NCBI GenBank assembly: GCA_030529125.1
Contig: JAUMXP010000075.1
Location: 1 to 7,504, forward strand
Source: Eubacteriales bacterium
GTDB lineage: Bacteria; Bacillota; Clostridia; Oscillospirales; Acutalibacteraceae
Length of the DNA: 7,504 nt
Direction: 5' to 3'
Each line of letters starts with the position of its first letter. The stretch's first letter is position 1. A program made the translations under genes and the position numbers. The notes under the pieces are model-generated. The model saw only the letters and a program-made list of their open reading frames with translations, did not search any database and was not told the DNA's origin. Shown piece by piece: positions 1 through 5,967 of the stretch.

Positions 1-10
1 TGCCATAAAA

Positions 11-50
11 ATATGCACCTCCAAAAGTGTCTAACTTTTGGGGTGCATAT
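11..50 (-). terminator. Long hairpin, probable folT terminator
   Basis: Two 17-nt arms (11-19 plus 21-28, and 34-50) are fully complementary apart from one bulged base at position 20, around a 5-nt loop. Read on the minus strand the stem is followed by a short run of T (10-7) and lies about 35 nt past the folT stop, which fits an intrinsic terminator. On the plus strand no T run follows, so it is polar. The sequence CCCCAAAAGTTAGACA in the minus-strand arm and loop resembles terminal repeats of IS3-family (IS150-type) elements from memory, so the hairpin may derive from an insertion-sequence end. No transposase is visible in the window. Confidence 0.6.
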
Positions 51-85
51 CATTTGAGGAAGGCTTTTTGTTTTAGTACTAAACT

Positions 86-649
86 TTATTTAATTAATTT
101 GTTAAGCGATGGGGAATTTTGAATTGTCCTGAGTACTAAGAAGCTGAGTAGTACTTCAACTACAGCAAACGGTACAAGTATCAGCGCTCGCCACAACAGT
201 ATCTCAAAGTACGGCACACCCATCATTATGTTGAGTACAAGTGTGTTCAGCGGTAGTCTGCACAGCGACAGCACAACTATAAATGCTACAGCTGTTCTCA
301 GCACAGTTGTGTTCTGTTCATATAGTATAAATCCCAGCAACAACCCCTCTAACATATAGCACAGTGTAATACCCGGCATTATCGAAAACGCTGTAGGGTT
401 GCTCAGAATTATCGACAGTATATCGCCCAAACCTGACACGATAGCCGCACACACAGGGCCGTATAGGTACGCAACTATAACGATAGGCAAGAACGTGAAT
501 CCAATTTTTGCAAACGGAGTGAAACTCAGCGTAAAGTTAGTAAACATACCGAGCACAATACGTAGTGCCAGCATCATTGAACATACGCACAGCGGCCCGA
601 TTTTAGACAGATTCTGCGATGATTTCTTTAGCATTTGAAAAAAAGACAT
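86..649 (-). CDS. FolT-like folate-specific ECF transporter S component
   Basis: A 187-residue, very hydrophobic protein with about six membrane segments, the usual size for an ECF S component. The pattern fits the FolT group: GFTFLP-type turn near residues 50-54, YGPVCAAIVSGLGDI at 63-77, MPGITL at 91-96 followed by a glycine-rich segment ending in LY at 110, and a late helix with RLPLNT at 131-136. S components bind the vitamin in the membrane and work with EcfT and two EcfA ATPases, none of which are encoded here, so a shared module elsewhere is inferred. The THF riboswitch directly upstream independently supports folate as substrate. The start at 649 is fixed by GGGAGG at 657-662, seven bases upstream. 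That site is buried in a hairpin. The gene has its own promoter after ribU. Confidence 0.88.
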   Translation of the reverse strand: MSFFQMLKKSSQNLSKIGPLCVCSMMLALRIVLGMFTNFTLSFTPFAKIGFTFLPIVIVAYLYGPVCAAIVSGLGDILSIILSNPTAFSIMPGITLCYMLEGLLLGFILYEQNTTVLRTAVAFIVVLSLCRLPLNTLVLNIMMGVPYFEILLWRALILVPFAVVEVLLSFLVLRTIQNSPSLNKLIK

Positions 650-656
650 AATAAAA

Positions 657-685
657 CCTCCCTATCTCGTTATCACATAGGGAGG
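657..685 (-). promoter_or_regulatory. SD-sequestering hairpin, expression platform of the THF riboswitch
   Basis: The arms 657-665 and 677-685 are perfect 9-bp complements with an 11-nt loop. The 3' arm on the transcript holds the folT ribosome binding site (657-662), so the folded hairpin would block translation. It is followed by UUUUAUU, so it might also act as a weak terminator. The 5' arm (CUCCCU, 679-684) can instead pair with GGGGAG at 755-760 in loop 3 of the aptamer, which would free the ribosome binding site. Seen: the arms and complementarity. Inferred: ligand binding favours the closed hairpin and lowers FolT production. Confidence 0.75.
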
Positions 686-700
686 TAGTATCCGAATGTA

Positions 701-797
701 ACAGCGGGATGCAAAAATCGCACCGCAGAGAAACCTCTTTCGTTTTTGCAGCAACTCCCCGTCTGCAGAACACTTGACGCGCGATTTTTTACTCTGT
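701..797 (-). ncRNA. Tetrahydrofolate (THF) riboswitch aptamer
   Basis: The minus-strand transcript folds as a class I THF aptamer. P1 is ACAG/CUGU (794-797 with 701-704). P2 is 9 bp (781-789 with 713-721). P3 is UUCUGCAG against CUGCAAAA (763-770 with 744-751, one mismatch). A 4-bp hairpin (727-730 with 735-738) occupies the remaining arm. Loop 3 holds CGGGG (757-761), which can pair with UCCCG in J2/1 (705-709), the family's hallmark pseudoknot. Conserved stretches such as GCGUCAAGUG, ACGGGGAGUUG and GCAUCCCGCUGU match, as I remember them, those of known clostridial THF riboswitches. It precedes a FolT gene, its usual partner. The predicted transcript starts only about 4 nt before P1. Confidence 0.92.
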
Positions 798-807
798 ATT
801 TTCTATT

Positions 808-835
808 AGTATATCATATAAGTTGTATCTGTCAA
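808..835 (-). promoter_or_regulatory. folT promoter (-35 TTGACA, -10 TATACT)
   Basis: On the minus strand TTGACA (830-835) and TATACT (808-813) are separated by 16 bases. Transcription would begin near 801, just ahead of riboswitch P1. The ribU stop codon TGA (832-834) lies inside the -35 box, so the promoter begins within the upstream gene and there is no room for a terminator between them. Confidence 0.8.
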
Positions 836-1440
836 CTCTTCTTGTGGATAACTCTTGACAGTGGCTTGTAGATAAACGCTGTAACAAGCGTTATCACTGC
901 GCCTTTGATAAGGTTAAACGGTGCTACACAGAAGATGCAGAATGTCAGCGTATCGGTGATAAACGGAATGATGTCAGTGCCCATCTGAATAATCTGGTCG
1001 AGCTCAATCATAAGCTCTGAGTACAGCGGAATCATAATGTAAGCGTTGATGAATATACCGAGCACAGGCATAGACAGCGTGCCGATTATCATAGCGAATA
1101 TCGCGTTTTTCTTAGTCTTTTTGTGCTTGTAGATTAGTGATGCAGGCACAATGAACGAACAGCCTATAACAAAATTAGACAGCTCACCGATACCGCCTGT
1201 CGCTGTGCCGTTTATCAGGAAGTTGACCAGTATTTTCACTGCCTCAATCAATATTCCTGCAACAGGACCCAGCGCAAAGCCACCGATCATAGCAGGTATC
1301 TCAGAAAAATCGAGTTTATAAAAAGATGGTGCTATAAAAGGTAGCGGAATTTCTATAAGCATCAGCACTGAAGCGATACTAGCGAGCATCGCTGTCACTA
1401 CCATTTTTCTTGGGTTGGTCATTTTCTTAGCATTACTCAT
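832..1440 (-). CDS. ribU: RibU-like riboflavin-specific ECF transporter S component
   Basis: A 202-residue integral membrane protein with five to six hydrophobic segments. The RibU signature is clear: KLDFSEIPAMIGGFALGP at 42-59, then a helix with EAVKIL near 66-71, and NGTATGGIGELSNF at 77-90. RibU binds riboflavin and delivers it through the shared EcfA-EcfA'-EcfT module, which is not encoded here. The FMN riboswitch upstream supports the substrate. The start is ATG at 1440, with GGAG at 1447-1450 six bases upstream. A longer in-frame reading from GTG at 1476 is rejected because that codon sits at the terminator hairpin's loop and has no ribosome binding site. The last codon overlaps the folT promoter. 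Confidence 0.9.
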   Translation of the reverse strand: MSNAKKMTNPRKMVVTAMLASIASVLMLIEIPLPFIAPSFYKLDFSEIPAMIGGFALGPVAGILIEAVKILVNFLINGTATGGIGELSNFVIGCSFIVPASLIYKHKKTKKNAIFAMIIGTLSMPVLGIFINAYIMIPLYSELMIELDQIIQMGTDIIPFITDTLTFCIFCVAPFNLIKGAVITLVTAFIYKPLSRVIHKKS

Positions 1441-1458
1441 AAATATCTCCAAAAATAA

Positions 1459-1485
1459 ATCCCCGACGAAAAGCACGTCGGGGAT
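1459..1485 (-). terminator. Intrinsic terminator of the FMN riboswitch
   Basis: The arms 1459-1468 and 1476-1485 form a perfect 10-bp GC-rich stem with a 7-nt loop. On the minus strand it is followed by TTATTTTT, and the ribU ribosome binding site lies just beyond. The 5' arm contains CCCCGA, which can pair with UCGGGG at 1609-1614 in the conserved 5' part of the aptamer. That gives a plausible antiterminator when FMN is absent. The stem and T run are seen; the switching scheme is inferred from how FMN riboswitches usually work. Confidence 0.88.
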
Positions 1486-1514
1486 AGTTTATGCATAAAA
1501 ATACAGTATAAACA

Positions 1515-1618
1515 ATCTTCTTTCATCCGGACTATACCGTCGGTTCTGGAATCACACCAGATCAGCTTGCGCTCGTGGACTATACCACCGGTGGGGAATC
1601 GCACCCCGCCCCGAAGAC
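1515..1618 (-). ncRNA. FMN riboswitch (RFN element)
   Basis: The minus-strand transcript carries the conserved RFN core in order: CUUCGGGGC, then GGGGUGCGAUUCCCCACCGG (1588-1607), GGUAUAGUCCACGAGC, GAUCUGGUGUGAUUCCAG, ACCGACGGUAUAGUCCGGAUG and GAAAGAAG. The outer stem P1 pairs GUCUUC (1613-1618) with GAAGAU (1515-1520). FMN binding is expected to favour the terminator at 1459-1485 and switch off riboflavin uptake. The element starts essentially at the predicted transcription start and precedes a RibU-type gene, a standard pairing in Firmicutes. Confidence 0.97.
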
Positions 1619-1624
1619 ATAAAT

Positions 1625-1653
1625 ATTATATATTCATTTGTACTATGTGTCAA
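1625..1653 (-). promoter_or_regulatory. ribU promoter, full consensus
   Basis: On the minus strand TTGACA (1648-1653) and TATAAT (1625-1630) are separated by exactly 17 bases, a perfect housekeeping sigma consensus. Transcription would start near 1618, at the first base of the FMN aptamer. The -35 box lies two bases past the licD stop codon (1656-1658), leaving no space for a licD terminator. Confidence 0.9.
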
Positions 1654-1655
1654 TA

Positions 1656-2501
1656 TCACACACAAGGCTTATTTAAATCAAGCTCTACAAGGTCGTGATG
1701 TGGTACCTGTTTGTCCTCAGGTGGCAACTCCATGTAGTCACCAAAAGCGATAGTCAGATACTCGTCGTATCCCTGCATTACAGGTAGCATCATACCCTCA
1801 AACTCAAGGTAAGTCTCTTTAGCAAAAGCAGACTGTGGATACTTCTTTTTCATATAATATGGGCCTGCGTAGAGCTCTGTGCTAAACTCATGTGTTTCAA
1901 AGTCAAATTTCTTTAGGTGCTTTTCAGCAAATTTCCACACTTTGGTTCGAGCTTTTCGGCTTCTTACTATGCCGAGCATTATCTTGCTTGCTATACGTAT
2001 CAGCCCGCCGTGCTTTTCAGGCACAAATTCAGAGATGAACAGCGAGTAGATCATGGTCCACATATACTGCATATAACGCTGGAATTTCCCCTCAGGACAG
2101 CCGTCGATAGGGAAGATGTCAGTCACGATTCCGTGTGGCACATCGATGTTCTGCTGGTTTTCTTTGACCATTGTAGCGGAGGTATCGACAAGCGTAGCAA
2201 AGATATTGCCTGTGAATATTTCGCCTTCGTCAGTTTTTAACATCAGAAAACGAGTCGAATCCACCTGTTCTTTCCACAGCTTGAGCATTCTCTCCCAGTC
2301 AGGTCTTGGCATAATGATGTCGATGTCGTCGTCCCAAGGGATAAAGCCTTTGTGACGCACAGCGCCGATTACGCAACCGCCAAGCAGATACCATCTTAAT
2401 TCATTTTTTTCGCAAAAATCCTTGAAGAATAACAGCGACTCAAGTTCTTTGAGCTGGAGTTTTCGTAAGGTTTCTCTGTCAATTTTAATAATTTCTGCCA
2501 T
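1656..2501 (-). CDS. LicD-family (phosphocholine-type) transferase
   Basis: A 281-residue soluble protein of the LicD family, a nucleotidyltransferase-fold group that moves phosphocholine or another phospho-substituent onto surface glycans. Visible landmarks: an N-terminal helix with LQLKELESL at 15-23, LLGGCVIGAVRHKGFIPWDD at 39-58 containing the GG motif, and DDDIDI at 57-62, whose aspartates are the presumed metal-binding catalytic residues. The C-terminal part has YLTIAFGDYMELPP and a late HHD, typical of full-length members. ATG at 2501 is preceded by AGGAT (2506-2510). It follows the glycosyltransferase by 12 nt, so it probably modifies the glycan that enzyme builds. No choline uptake or activation genes (licABC) are present, so the transferred group is uncertain. 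Confidence 0.85.
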   Translation of the reverse strand: MAEIIKIDRETLRKLQLKELESLLFFKDFCEKNELRWYLLGGCVIGAVRHKGFIPWDDDIDIIMPRPDWERMLKLWKEQVDSTRFLMLKTDEGEIFTGNIFATLVDTSATMVKENQQNIDVPHGIVTDIFPIDGCPEGKFQRYMQYMWTMIYSLFISEFVPEKHGGLIRIASKIMLGIVRSRKARTKVWKFAEKHLKKFDFETHEFSTELYAGPYYMKKKYPQSAFAKETYLEFEGMMLPVMQGYDEYLTIAFGDYMELPPEDKQVPHHDLVELDLNKPCV

Positions 2502-2513
2502 AATAATCCTTAA

Positions 2514-3620
2514 TTAAAAGAAGAAGTCGTCTTCTTTAACAGTGTTTTTAGCTATAGCTTTCTTAACCATTTCTATTCTTTGCGCTGACGTGTTGTCTAG
2601 CTTTTTGCGCCAAAACGGCATCTTAACAAGTCCCACCAGTGTACCTATTCCGTATGAAATATGTAGAATAGGGAAGATAAACGGCAAGAGCAAAAAGTAC
2701 AGCTTAGGTTTTTTGAGTACCAGACAGCCAACAGTGTTTACTACGTTGAACATAGTGTACATAGCCGCGATAATGGCAAACAATGTCGGGTTACCAAACA
2801 GCCACAGTATAAGGCTGAATAACACAGCAATTACAAATACAAACGGAATGAAGTGGAAGTAGTTGAGGCACCTAAAGCACACGCCGGTTGTAAGTCCAAT
2901 CCAGTATCCGTTGCCGTATTTTTGCTTTATCATTTTGCGCAGGGTGCTTCTTGTATGCTGAAAAGAGATGATCTCAGGACAGCAACAGAACTTGTAGCCT
3001 GCCATTCTCATTCTGTAGTGTAACTCGTTGTCTTCAGTACGGCCAAGATCCTCGTTGAAACCGCCGACCTTCTCAAAAACCTCACGCTTGTATGCAGCGT
3101 GGAAAAGGCTGTCTAGGTAGATTTTTTGACCCGGAGCACGTCTGTAGTCAGCTACAGAAGAACCGAAAAGTGACTCTTCAGCAGCAAGCAAAGTGAACTT
3201 CCAGTCAGTCATACCGTCAGTGGTGTTAGGTCTGCCACCGCCTACTATGTCTTCGCCTTCGTTAATGTTGAAGACGTTCTTTGCGACAAAGTGTCTAGGG
3301 ATTTTTGAGTGAGCGTCAACTCTGATGATAATATCACCTGTAGCGTGCATCAGCGCTTCGTTCCAAGCAGTAGCCTGATTCTTGTTAGTTGAATCATAGA
3401 TCTGTACAGATTCAAAGCCGTAGTCGGTGTTTGCAAACTCTTGCATCATGGCTTTTGTGTTGTCGGTTGATGCATTATCTATAAGTATTATCTCGATTTT
3501 ATCGTGAGGATAACTCTGCTCAGAAAAATCTCTGAAAAGACCGTTTAACACGTTTTCTTCGTTATATGCAATTGTACACAGCGAAACACGCAGGTCTTCT
3601 TTTGTACTAAAATAATTCAT
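2514..3620 (-). CDS. Membrane-anchored glycosyltransferase family 2 (ExoA-like)
   Basis: A 368-residue GT-A enzyme. The N-terminal domain opens with VSLCTIAYNEE at 12-22 and has LIDNASTDNT at 46-55 (nucleotide-sugar binding). A DXD-like DAH sits at 102-104, GGF at 186-188, and the acceptor/catalytic-type ED at 196-197. KQKYGNGYW at 232-240 fills the place of the Q/RXXRW-like element. Three or four hydrophobic segments follow at about 256-330, so the enzyme works at the inner membrane face, probably on a lipid-linked envelope glycan. The layout resembles ExoA-type succinoglycan transferases; the sugar and acceptor cannot be read from sequence. ATG at 3620 is two bases past the stop of the upstream gene. 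The nearest AAGGAA (3633-3638) is 12 bases away, so translational coupling is likely. Confidence 0.87.
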   Translation of the reverse strand: MNYFSTKEDLRVSLCTIAYNEENVLNGLFRDFSEQSYPHDKIEIILIDNASTDNTKAMMQEFANTDYGFESVQIYDSTNKNQATAWNEALMHATGDIIIRVDAHSKIPRHFVAKNVFNINEGEDIVGGGRPNTTDGMTDWKFTLLAAEESLFGSSVADYRRAPGQKIYLDSLFHAAYKREVFEKVGGFNEDLGRTEDNELHYRMRMAGYKFCCCPEIISFQHTRSTLRKMIKQKYGNGYWIGLTTGVCFRCLNYFHFIPFVFVIAVLFSLILWLFGNPTLFAIIAAMYTMFNVVNTVGCLVLKKPKLYFLLLPFIFPILHISYGIGTLVGLVKMPFWRKKLDNTSAQRIEMVKKAIAKNTVKEDDFFF

Positions 3621-3622
3621 TT

Positions 3623-4387
3623 TTATTGTTCATTCCTTGAAAGTTGATAAATCCATTTACCTGATATACACATTGATTGTGTGATATATGGTATTACATA
3701 AATCGCAGGAAGCACAGTGATACACAGTAGCATCCATGGGATAAACGAAATGAAAAGCTTGATAACACGACCTTGCATGCCTTTCATCAGCTTCTTAGAC
3801 TGTTTAAAACAGTAGTTGATACCGTTTGTGTCAGGTTCACAGAAAAACTTGATACTCAAAAAATACTTGGTTGAGTAGATATACAGCGCAAACAGCGACA
3901 AAACAACAAGAAAAACGAACGTGCTGTTATACAGAAATACGTTCATAGTGTAGTCAAACACAAATCTGTCAATCGCATACAAACTAACAACAGGTATAAA
4001 AAGCACCACAGCAGGTACAAACACTCTTAAGATGTACGAGAACACAAATAGTATACACTTAACATAGCGCTTGAAGCTCTTGAAGTAGTACAGCAAATCG
4101 TCCATTTTGTATTCGCTTTCAGTGTAGAACATTCTGAAGAATCCAAACAGAGCAGGGGACAGCAGTAGCATAACAAGAACTGTTGCAACTGAATAAGCGA
4201 TTTTTATTATTAGTGTCAATGTGCTGTTATTTTCAAACAGGTCAAGTAATAGTACTCCCGTGTTTGCGATAACATCAACGAACATGAAAAACACAAGCAA
4301 AACTCCGAGCGCAAACACAGGCTTGGTCCAGCCGTTTTTACTCAGCTTCTTGCGCGCTTGTGATTTAATGATACTTTCAGCAGACAT
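3623..4387 (-). CDS. DUF975-like integral membrane protein
   Basis: A 254-residue membrane protein with about five hydrophobic stretches (22-50, 58-86, 109-138, 153-175, 207-233). It resembles the DUF975 family: a short N-terminal segment of the form SIIKSQARKKLSKNGW before the first helix, a conserved KQSKKLMKGMQGRVIKL region at 195-211, then SFIPWMLL and a final PYI segment. The molecular role of this family is not established. I prefer ATG at 4387 to the ATG nine bases upstream: AAGGA (4396-4400) lies eight bases from 4387 but overlaps the upstream ATG. It sits between the dipeptidase and the glycosyltransferase in the presumed operon, with 14 nt before and 2 nt after. A role in envelope polymer handling is guesswork from context. 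Confidence 0.78.
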   Translation of the reverse strand: MSAESIIKSQARKKLSKNGWTKPVFALGVLLVFFMFVDVIANTGVLLLDLFENNSTLTLIIKIAYSVATVLVMLLLSPALFGFFRMFYTESEYKMDDLLYYFKSFKRYVKCILFVFSYILRVFVPAVVLFIPVVSLYAIDRFVFDYTMNVFLYNSTFVFLVVLSLFALYIYSTKYFLSIKFFCEPDTNGINYCFKQSKKLMKGMQGRVIKLFISFIPWMLLCITVLPAIYVIPYITQSMCISGKWIYQLSRNEQ

Positions 4388-4401
4388 AGATAACATCCTT
4401 T

Positions 4402-5760
4402 TTACTCAGCTGTGTACATTCTGTACATTGCTTCTAAGCAAATCTGAGCATGTTTAAAGAATTTGTCAACGCTCAGACATTCGTTAGCGTTGTGAATATT
4501 AGACTCTTCTCCTTCGAATACAGGGCCAAAGGCTACGCCCTTGCCGTCTAACATTCTAGCGTATGTACCACCGCCTGTGGAGTACAGGTTTGGCTTTTCG
4601 CCCATGATTTCTTCGTATGAATCAGACAGCAGTTTGATAAGCTCGCTGTTTTCATCTAAGTTTACAGGTTTAGTGTGGCTGAGTACCTTGACGCTTAAGT
4701 TTTCGTTAGCGGCAGCTTTCTTAACTTGTTCAAGAACATTATTACCGTTAATTGTAACAGGGTATCTGATGTCGATAGTACATGTAGCGTAACCCTCGTC
4801 GATGTGAACTGTGCCAACGCTTAAAGACAGCGGACCGGATACAGAGTCTCTCATCTTGATGCCCATCTTAACACCAGTTGTGTCCAAGCCGATGCATGAC
4901 TCAATGAACGAACAGATACTGCCAAGAGATGGGAGAGAGAAGTTGGAGGTAAGCAGGTCGATAAGCGCTACTGCAGCGTTGTGACCTTTCTGCGGTTCGC
5001 AAGCGTGCGCAGCTTTACCACGGCTTAATACCATCATACCATCGATAGTGTAGTAAAATTCAAACTTGCCTTCTTTAGCATCAGCAAGTCTTAACAGCTG
5101 GTGGTCTTCGTTTTCTGTGCAGTCTAAAAGCGCATACGCTGTATCTGGTACTGCATTTACTGCCTTGCCTGAGTGAAGCTGAGTTAAGGTTGTACCGTTG
5201 TGTGTGTCAGCGTACAGCTCAAGCTGGAGTATACCTTTCTCGCATCTGCAGATACCGTACTGGCTGTCAGGTGTGAATGCCATGTCAGGGATAGGCTCGT
5301 TTTTGAAGTACAGCTCCATATCCTGCATACCGGTTTCTTCGCAGGTGCCGTAGATAGCTCTTATAGTATTCTTGCCGATAACACCGCTTTCTTTCAGCGC
5401 TCTTAAGCAGTAGAGGTTGATAAGCGCTGCGCCTTTGTCGTCAGCAATACCTCTGCCGTACATATAGCCGTCGCCTACAGAAAGCTCAAACGGAAGTGAG
5501 TTCCAGTTGTTACCCTCAGGTACAACGTCAAGGTGAGATAGCACACCGCACAGCTTAGAGCCTTCACCAAGCTCTACGTGGCCTGCGATACCATCGTATG
5601 ATTTAGTCTTAAGACCAAAGCTCTCGGCTTTCTTCATCATCCATTCAAGCGCAGGAGTACACTGGTCCTGATAGCCTGATACAGACTGGATAGCGATAAG
5701 CTCAGTAAGGTCAGCAATAATATCTTCTTTATATTGGAGAATTTTTTCGCCAAAACTCAT
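4402..5760 (-). CDS. PepV/Sapep-like M20 metallodipeptidase
   Basis: A 452-residue protein of normal length for PepV-type dipeptidases, which cleave dipeptides in the cytoplasm with a two-metal centre. Motifs in order: SHLDVVPEG at 75-83 (H76 metal ligand, D78), RGIADDKG at 103-110 (bridging D107), CEETG at 140-144 (E141 general base, E142 ligand), TPDSQYG at 163-169 (D165 ligand) and NIHNANE at 421-427 (H423 ligand). The central lid domain spans roughly 180-380. All catalytic positions are intact. ATG at 5760 has GGAGG at 5767-5771, six bases upstream. It is the first gene of a four-gene minus-strand run. I could not identify a convincing promoter in the AT-rich upstream region. The link between a dipeptidase and envelope-glycan genes is unusual but not interpretable from sequence. 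Confidence 0.92.
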   Translation of the reverse strand: MSFGEKILQYKEDIIADLTELIAIQSVSGYQDQCTPALEWMMKKAESFGLKTKSYDGIAGHVELGEGSKLCGVLSHLDVVPEGNNWNSLPFELSVGDGYMYGRGIADDKGAALINLYCLRALKESGVIGKNTIRAIYGTCEETGMQDMELYFKNEPIPDMAFTPDSQYGICRCEKGILQLELYADTHNGTTLTQLHSGKAVNAVPDTAYALLDCTENEDHQLLRLADAKEGKFEFYYTIDGMMVLSRGKAAHACEPQKGHNAAVALIDLLTSNFSLPSLGSICSFIESCIGLDTTGVKMGIKMRDSVSGPLSLSVGTVHIDEGYATCTIDIRYPVTINGNNVLEQVKKAAANENLSVKVLSHTKPVNLDENSELIKLLSDSYEEIMGEKPNLYSTGGGTYARMLDGKGVAFGPVFEGEESNIHNANECLSVDKFFKHAQICLEAMYRMYTAE

Positions 5761-5967
5761 ATTCTACCTCCAAATTATCGGTCAATACCGTGTTAGATTG
5801 GTTTTTATAGTATTAGAAATAATATTTTTTCGTCTTAAAAAATAGGACTTTAAAAATGAAATACTTTTGTGTATAATATAACTAATACAGTATACCACAT
5901 AACTTTGGAAAATGCACTATATTTTTACATTATTATGTAATTTTCTTTTATATAGCAGGAGGTTTAT
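5761..5967. other. AT-rich divergent intergenic region
   Basis: This 207-bp region separates the minus-strand dipeptidase operon from the plus-strand nucleotidase gene and must hold promoters for both. It contains the plus-strand TATAAT described separately and a 6-bp inverted repeat with a 4-nt loop (5925-5930 and 5935-5940) just before the nucleotidase ribosome binding site. That repeat could be a small hairpin or a protein site, but such AT-only repeats are common by chance. On the minus strand only weak -10-like strings are visible. No small gene is apparent. Confidence 0.6.
5849..5877 (+). promoter_or_regulatory. Probable promoter of the nucleotidase gene
   Basis: A perfect TATAAT (5872-5877) has TTTAAA (5849-5854, four of six matches to the -35 consensus) 17 bases upstream. 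Transcription would start near 5884, leaving a leader of about 84 nt. The region is very AT-rich, which raises the chance of a spurious match. Confidence 0.5.

Noticed and set aside
399..638. Plus-strand open frame opposite folT
   Set aside because: It is the antisense shadow of a clear S-component gene, has no ribosome binding site, and shows no domain features.
658..800. Other riboswitch classes (TPP, preQ1, cobalamin) for the folT leader
   Set aside because: The leader lacks the TPP core CUGAGA and the cobalamin box, and matches the THF architecture including the loop 3 to J2/1 pseudoknot. A first, smaller fold with P1 at 758-765/702-708 was dropped because the full THF fold explains more of the sequence.
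1917..2355. Plus-strand open frames opposite licD
   Set aside because: They overlap each other and the conserved LicD coding sequence, lack ribosome binding sites and resemble no family.
4221..5406. Plus-strand open frames opposite the DUF975-like and dipeptidase genes
   Set aside because: Each is antisense to a gene with strong family motifs and has no start signals of its own.
5775..5960. A promoter for the dipeptidase operon on the minus strand
   Set aside because: Several AT-rich -10-like strings exist, but none has a credible -35 box at 16-18 bases, so no site is called.
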